This document shows, one piece after another, positions 1 to 5,567 of a DNA stretch of 7,239 nucleotides. The notes under the pieces were generated by a model. It searched no databases and was not told the DNA's origin. It saw only the letters and a program-made list of their open reading frames with translations. This DNA comes from Lachnospiraceae bacterium UBA4317. GTDB taxonomy: Bacteria; Bacillota_A; Clostridia; Lachnospirales; Lachnospiraceae. Where the stretch lies: assembly GCA_002394525.1 (NCBI GenBank), contig DGUF01000192.1:1-7239 (forward strand). The letters run 5' to 3'. The position numbers and the translations under genes are program-made. How positions within the stretch are numbered: position 1 is the first letter of the stretch; each line of letters begins with the position of its first letter.

Positions 1-553
1 CCTCCTCGCGGGCCTGGCGGGCCTTTTCCTGCTCCTGAGCGCGGGCCTTTTTCTCCGCCTGAGCAGAATCAGCCTTTTTCTTTACATCCTTTACGGGGCC
101 AGGGCCTGCCGAAGGTTTTGCGGCCTGGCGCAGGACCGGCGTCTCCGGCTCTCCGGCATCCGCATAGTATTTTGCCGCCCGGTCCAGATGCTCGCGCATC
201 CGCCTCTTATCCTCCTGCTCTTCCCTGTCATGGCTTAGCGACTGAAGATAGCGGTAGACCTTTTCCACAGGAGAAAGGGAGGCCAGATACTCCTCCCTGC
301 TGATCCGTCTTCCCCCGGCCTTTCGGCCGGGCCTGTCCTTTTTCTCTTCAAAAGAAGCGGGCTCCTCGCCATGCGCGATCCGGACGATCGATTCAACGTC
401 CACATCTTCACCCGGCTTTTCAAAATAAACCGGATCCTTTACTTCATTGGCCGGAGCAGGCTCCACCGGGCGGCGGATCCTGACTGGTGCCCCGCATTCG
501 TGGCACTTTTTTTCATGATCCTCCAGCTTTGCCCCACACTTTCCACAATACAT
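1..553 (-). CDS. zinc-ribbon protein of unknown function, partial at C-terminal end
   Basis: The frame is open from an ATG at 553 to the left edge with no stop, giving 184 visible residues; the 3' end is outside the window. The N-terminus is a zinc ribbon with Cys3, Cys6, Cys17 and Cys20 (CxxC-x10-CxxC), which should bind one zinc ion. After it come a Pro-rich linker (about 25-45), an acidic stretch (45-60), a basic Gly/Arg patch (about 71-83) and a probable helical segment (about 85-130). From about 155 the sequence is Lys/Glu/Ala/Gln/Arg-rich and looks like a charged helix or coiled coil. No membrane helix is visible, though many zinc-ribbon proteins of this sort carry one further on. The start is supported by GAGGA seven bases upstream and a near-consensus promoter about 95 bases upstream. 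The function is not recognised. The gene is separated from hslO by 316 bases and seems to be its own transcription unit. Confidence 0.8.
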   Translation of the reverse strand, partial: MYCGKCGAKLEDHEKKCHECGAPVRIRRPVEPAPANEVKDPVYFEKPGEDVDVESIVRIAHGEEPASFEEKKDRPGRKAGGRRISREEYLASLSPVEKVYRYLQSLSHDREEQEDKRRMREHLDRAAKYYADAGEPETPVLRQAAKPSAGPGPVKDVKKKADSAQAEKKARAQEQEKARQAREE

Positions 554-559
554 TTCTAT

Positions 560-577
560 ATCCTCATTATCCTCATT
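560..577 (-). promoter_or_regulatory. duplicated ribosome-binding site of the zinc-ribbon gene
   Basis: A perfect 9-bp tandem repeat (plus strand ATCCTCATT twice) gives two GAGGA Shine-Dalgarno copies. The near copy is 7 bases from the ATG at 553 and is well placed. The far copy is 16 bases away. The same stretch can be read as a seven-codon mini-ORF (576-556) that ends two bases before the start codon. Confidence 0.55.
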
Positions 578-581
578 CCAT

Positions 582-604
582 CGGGAAGGCAGATAGCCCT
601 CCCG
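582..604 (-). other. stem-loop in the leader of the zinc-ribbon gene
   Basis: On the minus strand, CGGGAGGGC pairs with GCCTTCCCG around a 5-base loop, nine pairs including one G-U. Read on the plus strand the same stem has an A-C mismatch but is followed by eight T (605-612), so it would also look like a weak terminator of antisense transcription. The better pairing on the minus strand favours a role in the mRNA leader. Confidence 0.5.
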
Positions 605-615
605 TTTTTTTTGTC

Positions 616-643
616 CCGGTCACGGCAGGCCTGCCGTGACCGG
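616..643. promoter_or_regulatory. 28-bp perfect palindrome just downstream of the promoter
   Basis: CCGGTCACGGCAGG is followed directly by its exact reverse complement. GTC (613-615) and GAC (645-647) extend the symmetry with one bulged base. It begins about 10 bases after the -10 box at 653-658, so it covers roughly the first 30 transcribed bases. It could be a repressor operator, a 5' stabilising hairpin of the zinc-ribbon mRNA, or, read on the plus strand where TTTTT follows at 648-652, a terminator of antisense transcripts. The sequence alone does not decide between these. Confidence 0.6.
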
Positions 644-652
644 TGACTTTTT

Positions 653-681
653 ATTATAATGAGATGTAATACAATTTTCAA
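653..681 (-). promoter_or_regulatory. sigma-A-type promoter of the zinc-ribbon gene
   Basis: On the minus strand, a -35 box TTGAAA (681-676) and a consensus -10 box TATAAT (658-653) are separated by exactly 17 bases. The expected transcription start is near 646-647, giving a leader of about 93 bases before the ATG at 553. The surrounding bases are AT-rich compared with the rest of the window, as expected for a promoter. Confidence 0.8.
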
Positions 682-704
682 TCCTCAAGAGACGGAATCC
701 TGCT

Positions 705-779
705 ATTTCTCTTTTCGTTTTTTTCACACTTCCACAGCATGCCGGAGCACGAAGTGCGCAGGCATCGCAAAAGAGAAAT
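705..779 (-). repeat. inverted-repeat element downstream of hslO with a hairpin core
   Basis: The 11-base arms 705-715 and 769-779 are exact reverse complements (ATTTCTCTTTT and AAAAGAGAAAT). Between them lies a core (731-768, minus strand) that starts GCGATGCCTGCGCAC. Inside it, ATGCC (739-743) pairs with GGCAT (761-765), and GCAC (747-750) with GTGC (754-757) around a GAA loop. The core resembles that at 1897-1934. The arm at 769-779 can instead pair with 791-801. Confidence 0.5.
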
Positions 780-803
780 TCGTGAAGACGATTTCTCTTT
801 TGC
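767..803. repeat. long perfect hairpin in the hslO downstream region
   Basis: GCAAAAGAGAAAT (767-779) and ATTTCTCTTTTGC (791-803) are exact reverse complements, 13 pairs. Inside, CGT (781-783) pairs with ACG (788-790) around a 4-base loop, with one bulged T at 780. No T-run follows on the minus strand, so it is not a standard terminator. Confidence 0.65.
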
Positions 804-810
804 ATCAGAT

Positions 811-838
811 GGAGGTTTGTGCCCCGTCACAAACCTCC
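811..838. repeat. perfect hairpin, 11-bp stem
   Basis: GGAGGTTTGTG (811-821) pairs exactly with CACAAACCTCC (828-838) around a 6-base loop. It is two bases from the next hairpin (840-875) and eight bases from the previous one (767-803). No U-run follows in either direction. It may be an mRNA 3' stabilising structure or part of a structured RNA. Confidence 0.65.
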
Positions 839-839
839 G

Positions 840-875
840 GAGTGAAAAATCCTGTATCGACAGGATTTTTCACTC
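840..875 (-). terminator. 16-bp perfect hairpin overlapping the hslO stop codon, possible terminator
   Basis: The bases 840-855 and 860-875 are exact reverse complements around a 4-base loop (ATCG), and the hslO stop (TGA, 872-870) lies inside one arm. The inner stem TCCTGT/ACAGGA is flanked by A-run and T-run, so it could end transcription in either direction. The stem is only moderately GC-rich and the T-run is followed by CAC, so termination may be partial. Confidence 0.45.
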
Positions 876-1787
876 TTCCGCATCCTCTGCGGCAGCGGCG
901 GGATCCGTGCGCGGCAGCATCTTTTTCAGGTCCTCCGGCGTATAGGTATAGGACTTGCTGCAGAACTGGCAGGTGAGTTCGATCTCTTTCCCGTCCGAGA
1001 TAATGTCCTCCAGTTCCTTCCTGCCCAGAAGGATGAGTCCCCGCTCGAACCGGTCCCTGCTGCAGTTGCAGAAAAAGCGAACATCCTCGGAGGATGTGAT
1101 CTCCGGTTCAAAGCCCTCCAGGACCGTCCTGAGCAGGTGGTCCGGCGTATTTTCCTCCTCCAGGATTGAGGTGACGGAAGCGATCTTTTTAATATTTTTC
1201 TCCAGCTTTGTGATCACGGCATCATCCGCGAAGGGCATGAGCTGGACCACAAATCCGCCGGCGCGGCGGACCGTGTTGTCCCGGTTCATCAGGACCCCCA
1301 GTCCCACTGCGGAAGGGATCTGCTCGGACTGGGCGTAATAGGCCGTCAGGTCCTCCGCGATCTCTCCGGTCACGAGGGGGATCTGGCCGATATAGGGATC
1401 CTTGAGGTTCATATCCCGGATCACGGTGAGGGTCCCCTTGCCGATGGCGCCGCCTACATTCAGGTGCCCCTGGGCGTTGGGGGGCAGGATGACCGAAGGG
1501 TTCCTGACATAGCCCTTGACATTTCCGTGATTGTCCGACGTCACGACCAGACCCTGCAGGGGGCCGTCCCCGTCGATCTGGATCGTCAGCAGGTCCCTGG
1601 GGCCCTTGAGCATTTCCGCCATCATGAGGGCTCCGGACATGGACCTGCCCAGGGCTGCCGTCGCGATGGGACTGGTGTTGTGGGCCTGGCGGGCCTGTTC
1701 GGTCAGGTCTCTGGATGTGACCGCAAAGGCCCTGATCTGCGCGTCCGCGGCGACGGCGCGCAGCATGTGATCTCTGTATTGCTGCAT
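870..1787 (-). CDS. hslO: Hsp33 redox-regulated chaperone
   Basis: This is Hsp33, a cytosolic holdase chaperone that is switched on by oxidation and holds unfolding proteins during oxidative and heat stress. The protein has 305 residues from the ATG at 1787, close to the usual 290 or so. The N-terminal and middle domain shows family stretches such as NTSPIATAALGR, GDGPLQG, GNVKGYV and SEQIPSAVGLGVL. The C-terminal redox switch is complete: Cys240, Cys242, Cys273 and Cys276 (CxC-x30-CxxC), the zinc-binding cysteines that form disulfides on activation. A short Ala/Glu/Asp tail follows. The start is uncertain: AAGGAG at 1808-1803 lies 15 bases before the ATG, which is long, and an in-frame TTG at 1829 would add 14 residues but has no good ribosome site. 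Family alignment by eye favours the ATG. It follows ppaC by 151 bases; no promoter was recognised in that gap. Confidence 0.95.
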   Translation of the reverse strand: MQQYRDHMLRAVAADAQIRAFAVTSRDLTEQARQAHNTSPIATAALGRSMSGALMMAEMLKGPRDLLTIQIDGDGPLQGLVVTSDNHGNVKGYVRNPSVILPPNAQGHLNVGGAIGKGTLTVIRDMNLKDPYIGQIPLVTGEIAEDLTAYYAQSEQIPSAVGLGVLMNRDNTVRRAGGFVVQLMPFADDAVITKLEKNIKKIASVTSILEEENTPDHLLRTVLEGFEPEITSSEDVRFFCNCSRDRFERGLILLGRKELEDIISDGKEIELTCQFCSKSYTYTPEDLKKMLPRTDPAAAAEDAEE

Positions 1788-1886
1788 ATAATTGTGTAAT
1801 GTCTCCTTATCTAAATGTCCGCATATCAAGAGGCTTCAGACCAGTTCGCTGATGCCCGGCCGCCTGACTCGCTGACGGGCCAGGCC

Positions 1887-1946
1887 ATGCTTAAAACTAC
1901 GCGCTGCTCCGCACGTCCCGTGCTCACGCATCGCTTTTTTAAGCAT
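1887..1946 (-). repeat. 60-bp inverted-repeat element overlapping the ppaC stop
   Basis: ATGCTTAAAA (1887-1896) and TTTTAAGCAT (1937-1946) are exact reverse complements, and the ppaC stop (TAA, 1941-1939) lies inside one arm. The interior (1897-1934, minus strand) starts GCGATGCGTGAGCAC and contains GCACG paired with CGTGC around GGA, with an outer ATGCG/CGCGT pairing. TTTT follows the inner hairpin on the minus strand, so weak termination of ppaC is possible. The core resembles 731-768. Confidence 0.55.
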
Positions 1947-3576
1947 ACTTCTGTATTGTACTGGTGAGGATCGGTATGATCTGGGATTTGCGCGAGAGGA
2001 TCCCCTCCTGGAGGGAGTGGGTCTGGTCCTCTTTGTCCGGGAAGGCTTCGAGGGCCCAGTCCGCTTTTTCTCCGGACCGGAAGACGATCGAGCCGTTGTC
2101 CAGGATGCTGGTGAAGACCATCAGGCACAGGTCCAGATTTTTCTTTTTGGTGAATTCATCCAGGACCTCCTGGATCTCGTCGTGCATGCCTTCGAGGGCC
2201 TTGAAGGTCGAGATGATGACCTGGGAGACCATGGTCTTGCAGTTCTCGATCTCGAAGTATTTGATATCCTGGTTGAGGAGCTCGGAGATGCTCTTGCCCT
2301 TGATATCAGCGCCGACGGAGAACATGTCGGCCGCGAACTCATCGATATCCAGGTCTGCTATGGCGGCCAGGATGTTGGCTGTCCTCTTGTCCTTTTCCGT
2401 CGTCGTCGGAGACTGGAATTTGAGGGTGTCGGACAGGATGGCGCCCAGCAGGAGGCCTGCGAGGTTGGGAGGGATCGGGATCTGGTTCTCGCGGAACATG
2501 GTCGCCACGATCGTGGCGGTGCTGCCGATGATCTCATTTCTGAAGGCCACGGGTCTCTTGGTGGAGAAGTCATTGATCCTGTGGTGGTCGATGACCTCCA
2601 GGACCTCTGCCTTGTCGATGGCTCTGACAGACTGGGAGAACTCGTTGTGGTCCACGAGGATGATCTTCTTGTTGCGGCTGTTCATGATGTGATAGCGGGA
2701 GGCGCAGCCCACGATCTTGTCGTTTTCATCCACGATGGGATAGGCGTGGTAGCGGGTCCGCATCATTTTGGCGCCGACATCCTCCGCCAGCTCGTTGGCG
2801 TAGAATTTGACGACCTTTGTCGCCATGATCTTGCTGATGGGCGGCGCGAAATAGGTGTATCGGGAGGTGTTCATGGTGCTGTGGCCGGACCGGATCACGG
2901 AGCAGCCGTGCTTTTTGGCAAGCTCGACCACCTCTTCACTGACACTGTTGACACGGACCAGGATCAGCATGCCGGCCCCCATCTCGATCAGGCGCTTCTG
3001 GGCATCGATGTCATCACCGGCGACGACGATCTTGTCCTGGACATCATGGATGGCCAGGTCCTCTTTGGTGATCGAAATGACAGAGACCCTGCCGCGGATA
3101 TGGCGGTCCGGAGCCCGGTAGATGATGTCCCCGCTGATCGCTGTATTGATATTTTCAGGAGAAATATCCTCCAGGAGCTTCTCGGTACTGGCTGTGTCTC
3201 CCATGGCGACCAGCCCGATGTCATTCATGGTCAGCATGCCGACGACCCTGTCCTCCGCGTCCACGACGCCGCAGGTCTGCTTGCCCGCACTGTGCATCAG
3301 CTGGATGGCCTCGAAGATAGTCTTGTCCGGCATGATCGTCGTAGGCTCGTCGATCTCGATCTCGGACATCTTGACCCTGGCATCCTCCAGCAGCATGGGC
3401 TTTTCAAAGCCGAACCTGTCCAGCAGGTACTGGGTCTCTGTGCCCAGCTTGCCCAGTCTGCACGGGATGGCCTTCACGCCGTTGGCACGCTTGAAAAAGG
3501 CGTATCCGATCGCGGCAGCGATCGAATCGGTGTCGGGATGCTGATGCCCGGTAATATAGATCACATCCTGGTTCAT
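1939..3576 (-). CDS. ppaC: Mn-dependent inorganic pyrophosphatase with CBS and DRTGG domains (family II)
   Basis: It hydrolyses pyrophosphate to phosphate in the cytosol, pulling biosynthetic reactions forward. The protein has 545 residues. The DHH catalytic domain is split. Residues 8-25 hold GHQHPDTDSI with likely metal ligands His11, Asp15 and Asp17; the rest resumes near 303 with VDHN (Asp309), IDHHR (His331, His332), GSTATIVA (351-358) and LSDTL (Asp383). A DHHA2 domain ends in SRKSQIIP (528-535), the pyrophosphate-binding signature. Between the halves sit a CBS domain (about 77-122), a DRTGG domain (about 141-248) and a second CBS domain (about 251-299). In this subfamily these bind adenine nucleotides and regulate activity. 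The start is decided by AGGAGG six bases upstream; the frame stays open to 3936, but that part overlaps the previous gene and lacks family similarity. All expected catalytic residues are present. Confidence 0.95.
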   Translation of the reverse strand: MNQDVIYITGHQHPDTDSIAAAIGYAFFKRANGVKAIPCRLGKLGTETQYLLDRFGFEKPMLLEDARVKMSEIEIDEPTTIMPDKTIFEAIQLMHSAGKQTCGVVDAEDRVVGMLTMNDIGLVAMGDTASTEKLLEDISPENINTAISGDIIYRAPDRHIRGRVSVISITKEDLAIHDVQDKIVVAGDDIDAQKRLIEMGAGMLILVRVNSVSEEVVELAKKHGCSVIRSGHSTMNTSRYTYFAPPISKIMATKVVKFYANELAEDVGAKMMRTRYHAYPIVDENDKIVGCASRYHIMNSRNKKIILVDHNEFSQSVRAIDKAEVLEVIDHHRINDFSTKRPVAFRNEIIGSTATIVATMFRENQIPIPPNLAGLLLGAILSDTLKFQSPTTTEKDKRTANILAAIADLDIDEFAADMFSVGADIKGKSISELLNQDIKYFEIENCKTMVSQVIISTFKALEGMHDEIQEVLDEFTKKKNLDLCLMVFTSILDNGSIVFRSGEKADWALEAFPDKEDQTHSLQEGILSRKSQIIPILTSTIQKYA

Positions 3577-3582
3577 TTTCTT

Positions 3583-3588
3583 CCTCCT
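3583..3588 (-). promoter_or_regulatory. ribosome-binding site of ppaC
   Basis: AGGAGG lies six bases before the ATG at 3576, within the 22-base gap after the upstream carboxypeptidase stop. It fixes the ppaC start and rules out the longer in-frame reading to 3936. Confidence 0.85.
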
Positions 3589-3598
3589 GTTTTTATGA

Positions 3599-5494
3599 TC
3601 AATAGAATGTTCCATCTCCCTGTCCGGGTGCCTCGGTTTCATCGAAGGAGGCGGGAGAGTCTCCTTCTGTTTCAGCTTCATCAAAGGTCCCGGAAGTGTT
3701 TCCGGTTTCTTCCGCTTCATTGAAGTTTTCTGAAGATTCTCCTTCCGTTTCAGCTTCATCCAAGGTTCCGGAAGTGTTTCCGGCATCTTCCGCTTCCTCC
3801 GGGCCGGCTTCGTCAAAGGGATTGAGGGAGGACCAGGGATGGTCCGTCCTGTCCAGATATTCCTCCAGACAGATCCCCGCGTCAAAGATCCTTCGCGCAC
3901 GTTCCTTTCCGACATAGCGGTAGTGCCAGGGCTCAAAAATGATGCCCGTGATCTCGTTTTTATCCTTTGGATAGCGCAGAATGAAACCGTACTTCCAACA
4001 GTTTTCCATCAGCCACTGCTGGGTGAAGGTGTCCACCTGGCTCTCGTCCAGATTCATGTTTTCCGAGGAATAGATATCCGCGGCGAGTCCCAGCTCATGC
4101 TCGCTGGTCCCCGGGATCGCGACCGCAGTGGCCGCGAGGGCCTCGGCCTCCTCCCTGGTGCTCACGGAATAGATCCACCGCTCGATCTGCTCATCAAAGA
4201 GCATGACCTGCTTGTCGTGGGGCCTGTAGCCCGAGCATACGATGGGCGTCCCCCCGGCTTCCTCGCAATCGCGGAGCATTTCCATCAGGGGTTCGTAGGC
4301 GGTGGTCCCGATCATCTGGCCGTTGGGCAGTTCGACCGGTTCCACCTCGTAATCCTCGGGAAGCTGGTGCCACTTGTTGACGAGGATCAGAAGAGGGTCT
4401 TTTTCCAGTTCCCTCCTTCTCTCCTCTCTCACCTGCTCCCAGAGCCGCGTCTGTGCCCCGGGTTCCGGAGAAAACTCATCTCCCCTGCCGGCCTCCAGGA
4501 TCTCCAGGTAGCTGCTGCGGACAGATTCCTCAGCCTGCTCCTTGAGGGCAAAAACTCCCTCCCTGGTCCTTGAAAAGAGCCCGCGGAAGGCATAGGCGAT
4601 CTCGCTGTCCTGCTGTCCGGCCGGGTCCTGGCCGGGAATGGTCTGGGACCAGCCCCCGGCAGCCGCCGGTTCCATTCCGTCGTAATTCGCCTCCGAGTCC
4701 TCCAGGGTCTCCCCGGCGCCTGCGGTCTGAGTCCCGCTGTCCGCAGGACCTCCCTTTCCGCCGCTGATGCTCAGGAAGAGTACCAGGACCAGGAGTCCAG
4801 CAGCGACCCCGACAACAGCCGTCGCCGCGATCGTGTAGCCGACCTTCCTGACAAGAGATGCGAAAAAGGCCTTCCAGCCCCTGACGCACTTGTCCAGAAA
4901 GCCGGACACAAGCTTCATAAATTTCTTCCAGCAGTCCCTGAGTGTTTCCACAGTGGCCGCCGGCTTCTTTTTCCTGTCTTTCTCAGGCTCAGAGGCTGTA
5001 GAAGGAGCTGCTTCCGGTTTCTTTTCCTCAGGTTCAGCGGCCAGGGAAGGTGCTGCCTCAGACTTCTTTTCCTCAGATTCAGCGGCCGGGGAAGGTGCTG
5101 CCTCAGACTTCTTTTCCTCCGGCTCAGGAGCTGTGGAAGGAGCAGACGCAAACATCCGCCGCTTCTTTTTTCCCGGCTCTGAGGATGCGGGGGAAGCAGT
5201 TGCAGACGACCCTTCCGATGTCTTCTCACTGCCGGCAGGGGCCTTCACGACGTCTGTGTCTGTCTTCGCGCTGCCTGCAGAGGCCTTCGGGCTGTCTGAC
5301 TTTGCGGAGGATCCGGAAGCTCTGCGTTTTTTCCGGCTTTTCTTCCTTTTTCCTGTTGAAGTCCTTTTTCTGGTCTTCGAGGTCTTCTGTTCAGGAGGAT
5401 CCTTCCTTTTTTCAGAAGAAACTCCTTCCCCCTCCCCGGCCGGCCGGTCTGAATCTTTTATGATGTTTTCCTTACTGTCGGGGGCATTCTGCAT
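3599..5494 (-). CDS. VanY-like D-alanyl-D-alanine carboxypeptidase (M15 family) with long disordered tails
   Basis: This is a predicted membrane-anchored zinc peptidase that removes terminal D-Ala from peptidoglycan stem peptides outside the cell. It has 631 residues. Residues 1-215 are predicted cytoplasmic and disordered: a very basic stretch (30-60), a Ser/Ala/Lys stretch, then 15-residue repeats (118-172). One membrane helix spans about 218-244 with basic residues before it. A variable linker leads to the M15 domain (about 370-548), with SGYRPHDKQ (421-429), the zinc motif SEHELGLAAD (His466, Asp473) and EPWH (catalytic Glu521, zinc His524). A Glu/Thr/Ser-rich repeat tail (about 560-631) ends the protein. 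The start is bounded by an in-frame TGA six codons upstream; the ribosome site is weak. The catalytic core matches the next gene upstream, so the pair arose by duplication. ppaC follows after 22 bases. Confidence 0.9.
   Translation of the reverse strand: MQNAPDSKENIIKDSDRPAGEGEGVSSEKRKDPPEQKTSKTRKRTSTGKRKKSRKKRRASGSSAKSDSPKASAGSAKTDTDVVKAPAGSEKTSEGSSATASPASSEPGKKKRRMFASAPSTAPEPEEKKSEAAPSPAAESEEKKSEAAPSLAAEPEEKKPEAAPSTASEPEKDRKKKPAATVETLRDCWKKFMKLVSGFLDKCVRGWKAFFASLVRKVGYTIAATAVVGVAAGLLVLVLFLSISGGKGGPADSGTQTAGAGETLEDSEANYDGMEPAAAGGWSQTIPGQDPAGQQDSEIAYAFRGLFSRTREGVFALKEQAEESVRSSYLEILEAGRGDEFSPEPGAQTRLWEQVREERRRELEKDPLLILVNKWHQLPEDYEVEPVELPNGQMIGTTAYEPLMEMLRDCEEAGGTPIVCSGYRPHDKQVMLFDEQIERWIYSVSTREEAEALAATAVAIPGTSEHELGLAADIYSSENMNLDESQVDTFTQQWLMENCWKYGFILRYPKDKNEITGIIFEPWHYRYVGKERARRIFDAGICLEEYLDRTDHPWSSLNPFDEAGPEEAEDAGNTSGTLDEAETEGESSENFNEAEETGNTSGTFDEAETEGDSPASFDETEAPGQGDGTFY
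3656..3781 (-). repeat. 78-bp-period repeat coding for the acidic C-terminal tail
   Basis: Residues 572-587 and 598-613 of the carboxypeptidase are nearly identical (GNTSGTxDEAETEGxS), 26 residues apart. The DNA copies differ at only a few positions, so the duplication is fairly recent. Confidence 0.75.
4979..5143 (-). repeat. 45-bp tandem repeat coding for Glu/Lys/Ala/Pro units
   Basis: Almost four copies of a 15-residue unit of the form APSxAAExEEKKxEA occupy residues 118-172, before the membrane helix. The two middle copies are nearly identical in DNA. The segment should be extended, highly charged and disordered. Confidence 0.8.
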
Positions 5495-5567
5495 CTTTTC
5501 GCTGTCTTCCCTTCATCTGGTAATTTTGCTCCTGTTCACACGGAAAAGAGGAATCTGAGTTTCTGTT

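Larger units (their letters stand above)
554..869. other. 316-bp gene-free spacer rich in hairpins
   Basis: No credible gene is seen; the short open frames here have no ribosome site and cross the hairpins. The spacer holds, from the hslO end, the stop-codon hairpin, two more perfect hairpins and the inverted-repeat element 705-779. These are followed by the promoter 653-681, the palindrome 616-643 and the leader stem-loop 582-604. Very little of it lacks secondary structure. Confidence 0.7.

Noticed and set aside
235..423. A 62-residue minus-strand open frame
   Set aside because: It is an out-of-frame shadow inside the zinc-ribbon gene, whose own frame is open over 553 bases with a zinc motif, ribosome site and promoter.
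605..612. Eight T next to a stem, suggesting a plus-strand terminator
   Set aside because: No plus-strand gene precedes it, and the stem pairs better on the minus strand, so I list it as a leader stem-loop and not as a gene terminator.
1826..2128. A 100-residue minus-strand frame crossing the ppaC 3' end into the spacer
   Set aside because: It overlaps the conserved DHHA2 end of ppaC in another frame, and its remainder reads through the inverted-repeat element; no ribosome site or family similarity.
2017..3723. A 568-residue open frame on the plus strand
   Set aside because: It is antisense to ppaC over almost its whole length, is dominated by Asp, His, Val and Gly as expected from the reverse of GC-rich codons, and has no family resemblance, while ppaC has all its catalytic motifs.
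3577..3936. N-terminal extension of ppaC by 120 residues
   Set aside because: The frame is open, but the extension is a Pro/Lys/Met-rich shadow of the carboxypeptidase 3' end. A consensus AGGAGG sits six bases before the ATG at 3576, where family similarity begins.
4979..5143. CRISPR-like regular repeats
   Set aside because: The repeats are contiguous 45-bp units without spacers, stay in frame with the carboxypeptidase and encode a charged repeat. The same reasoning applies to the array at 6895-7239.
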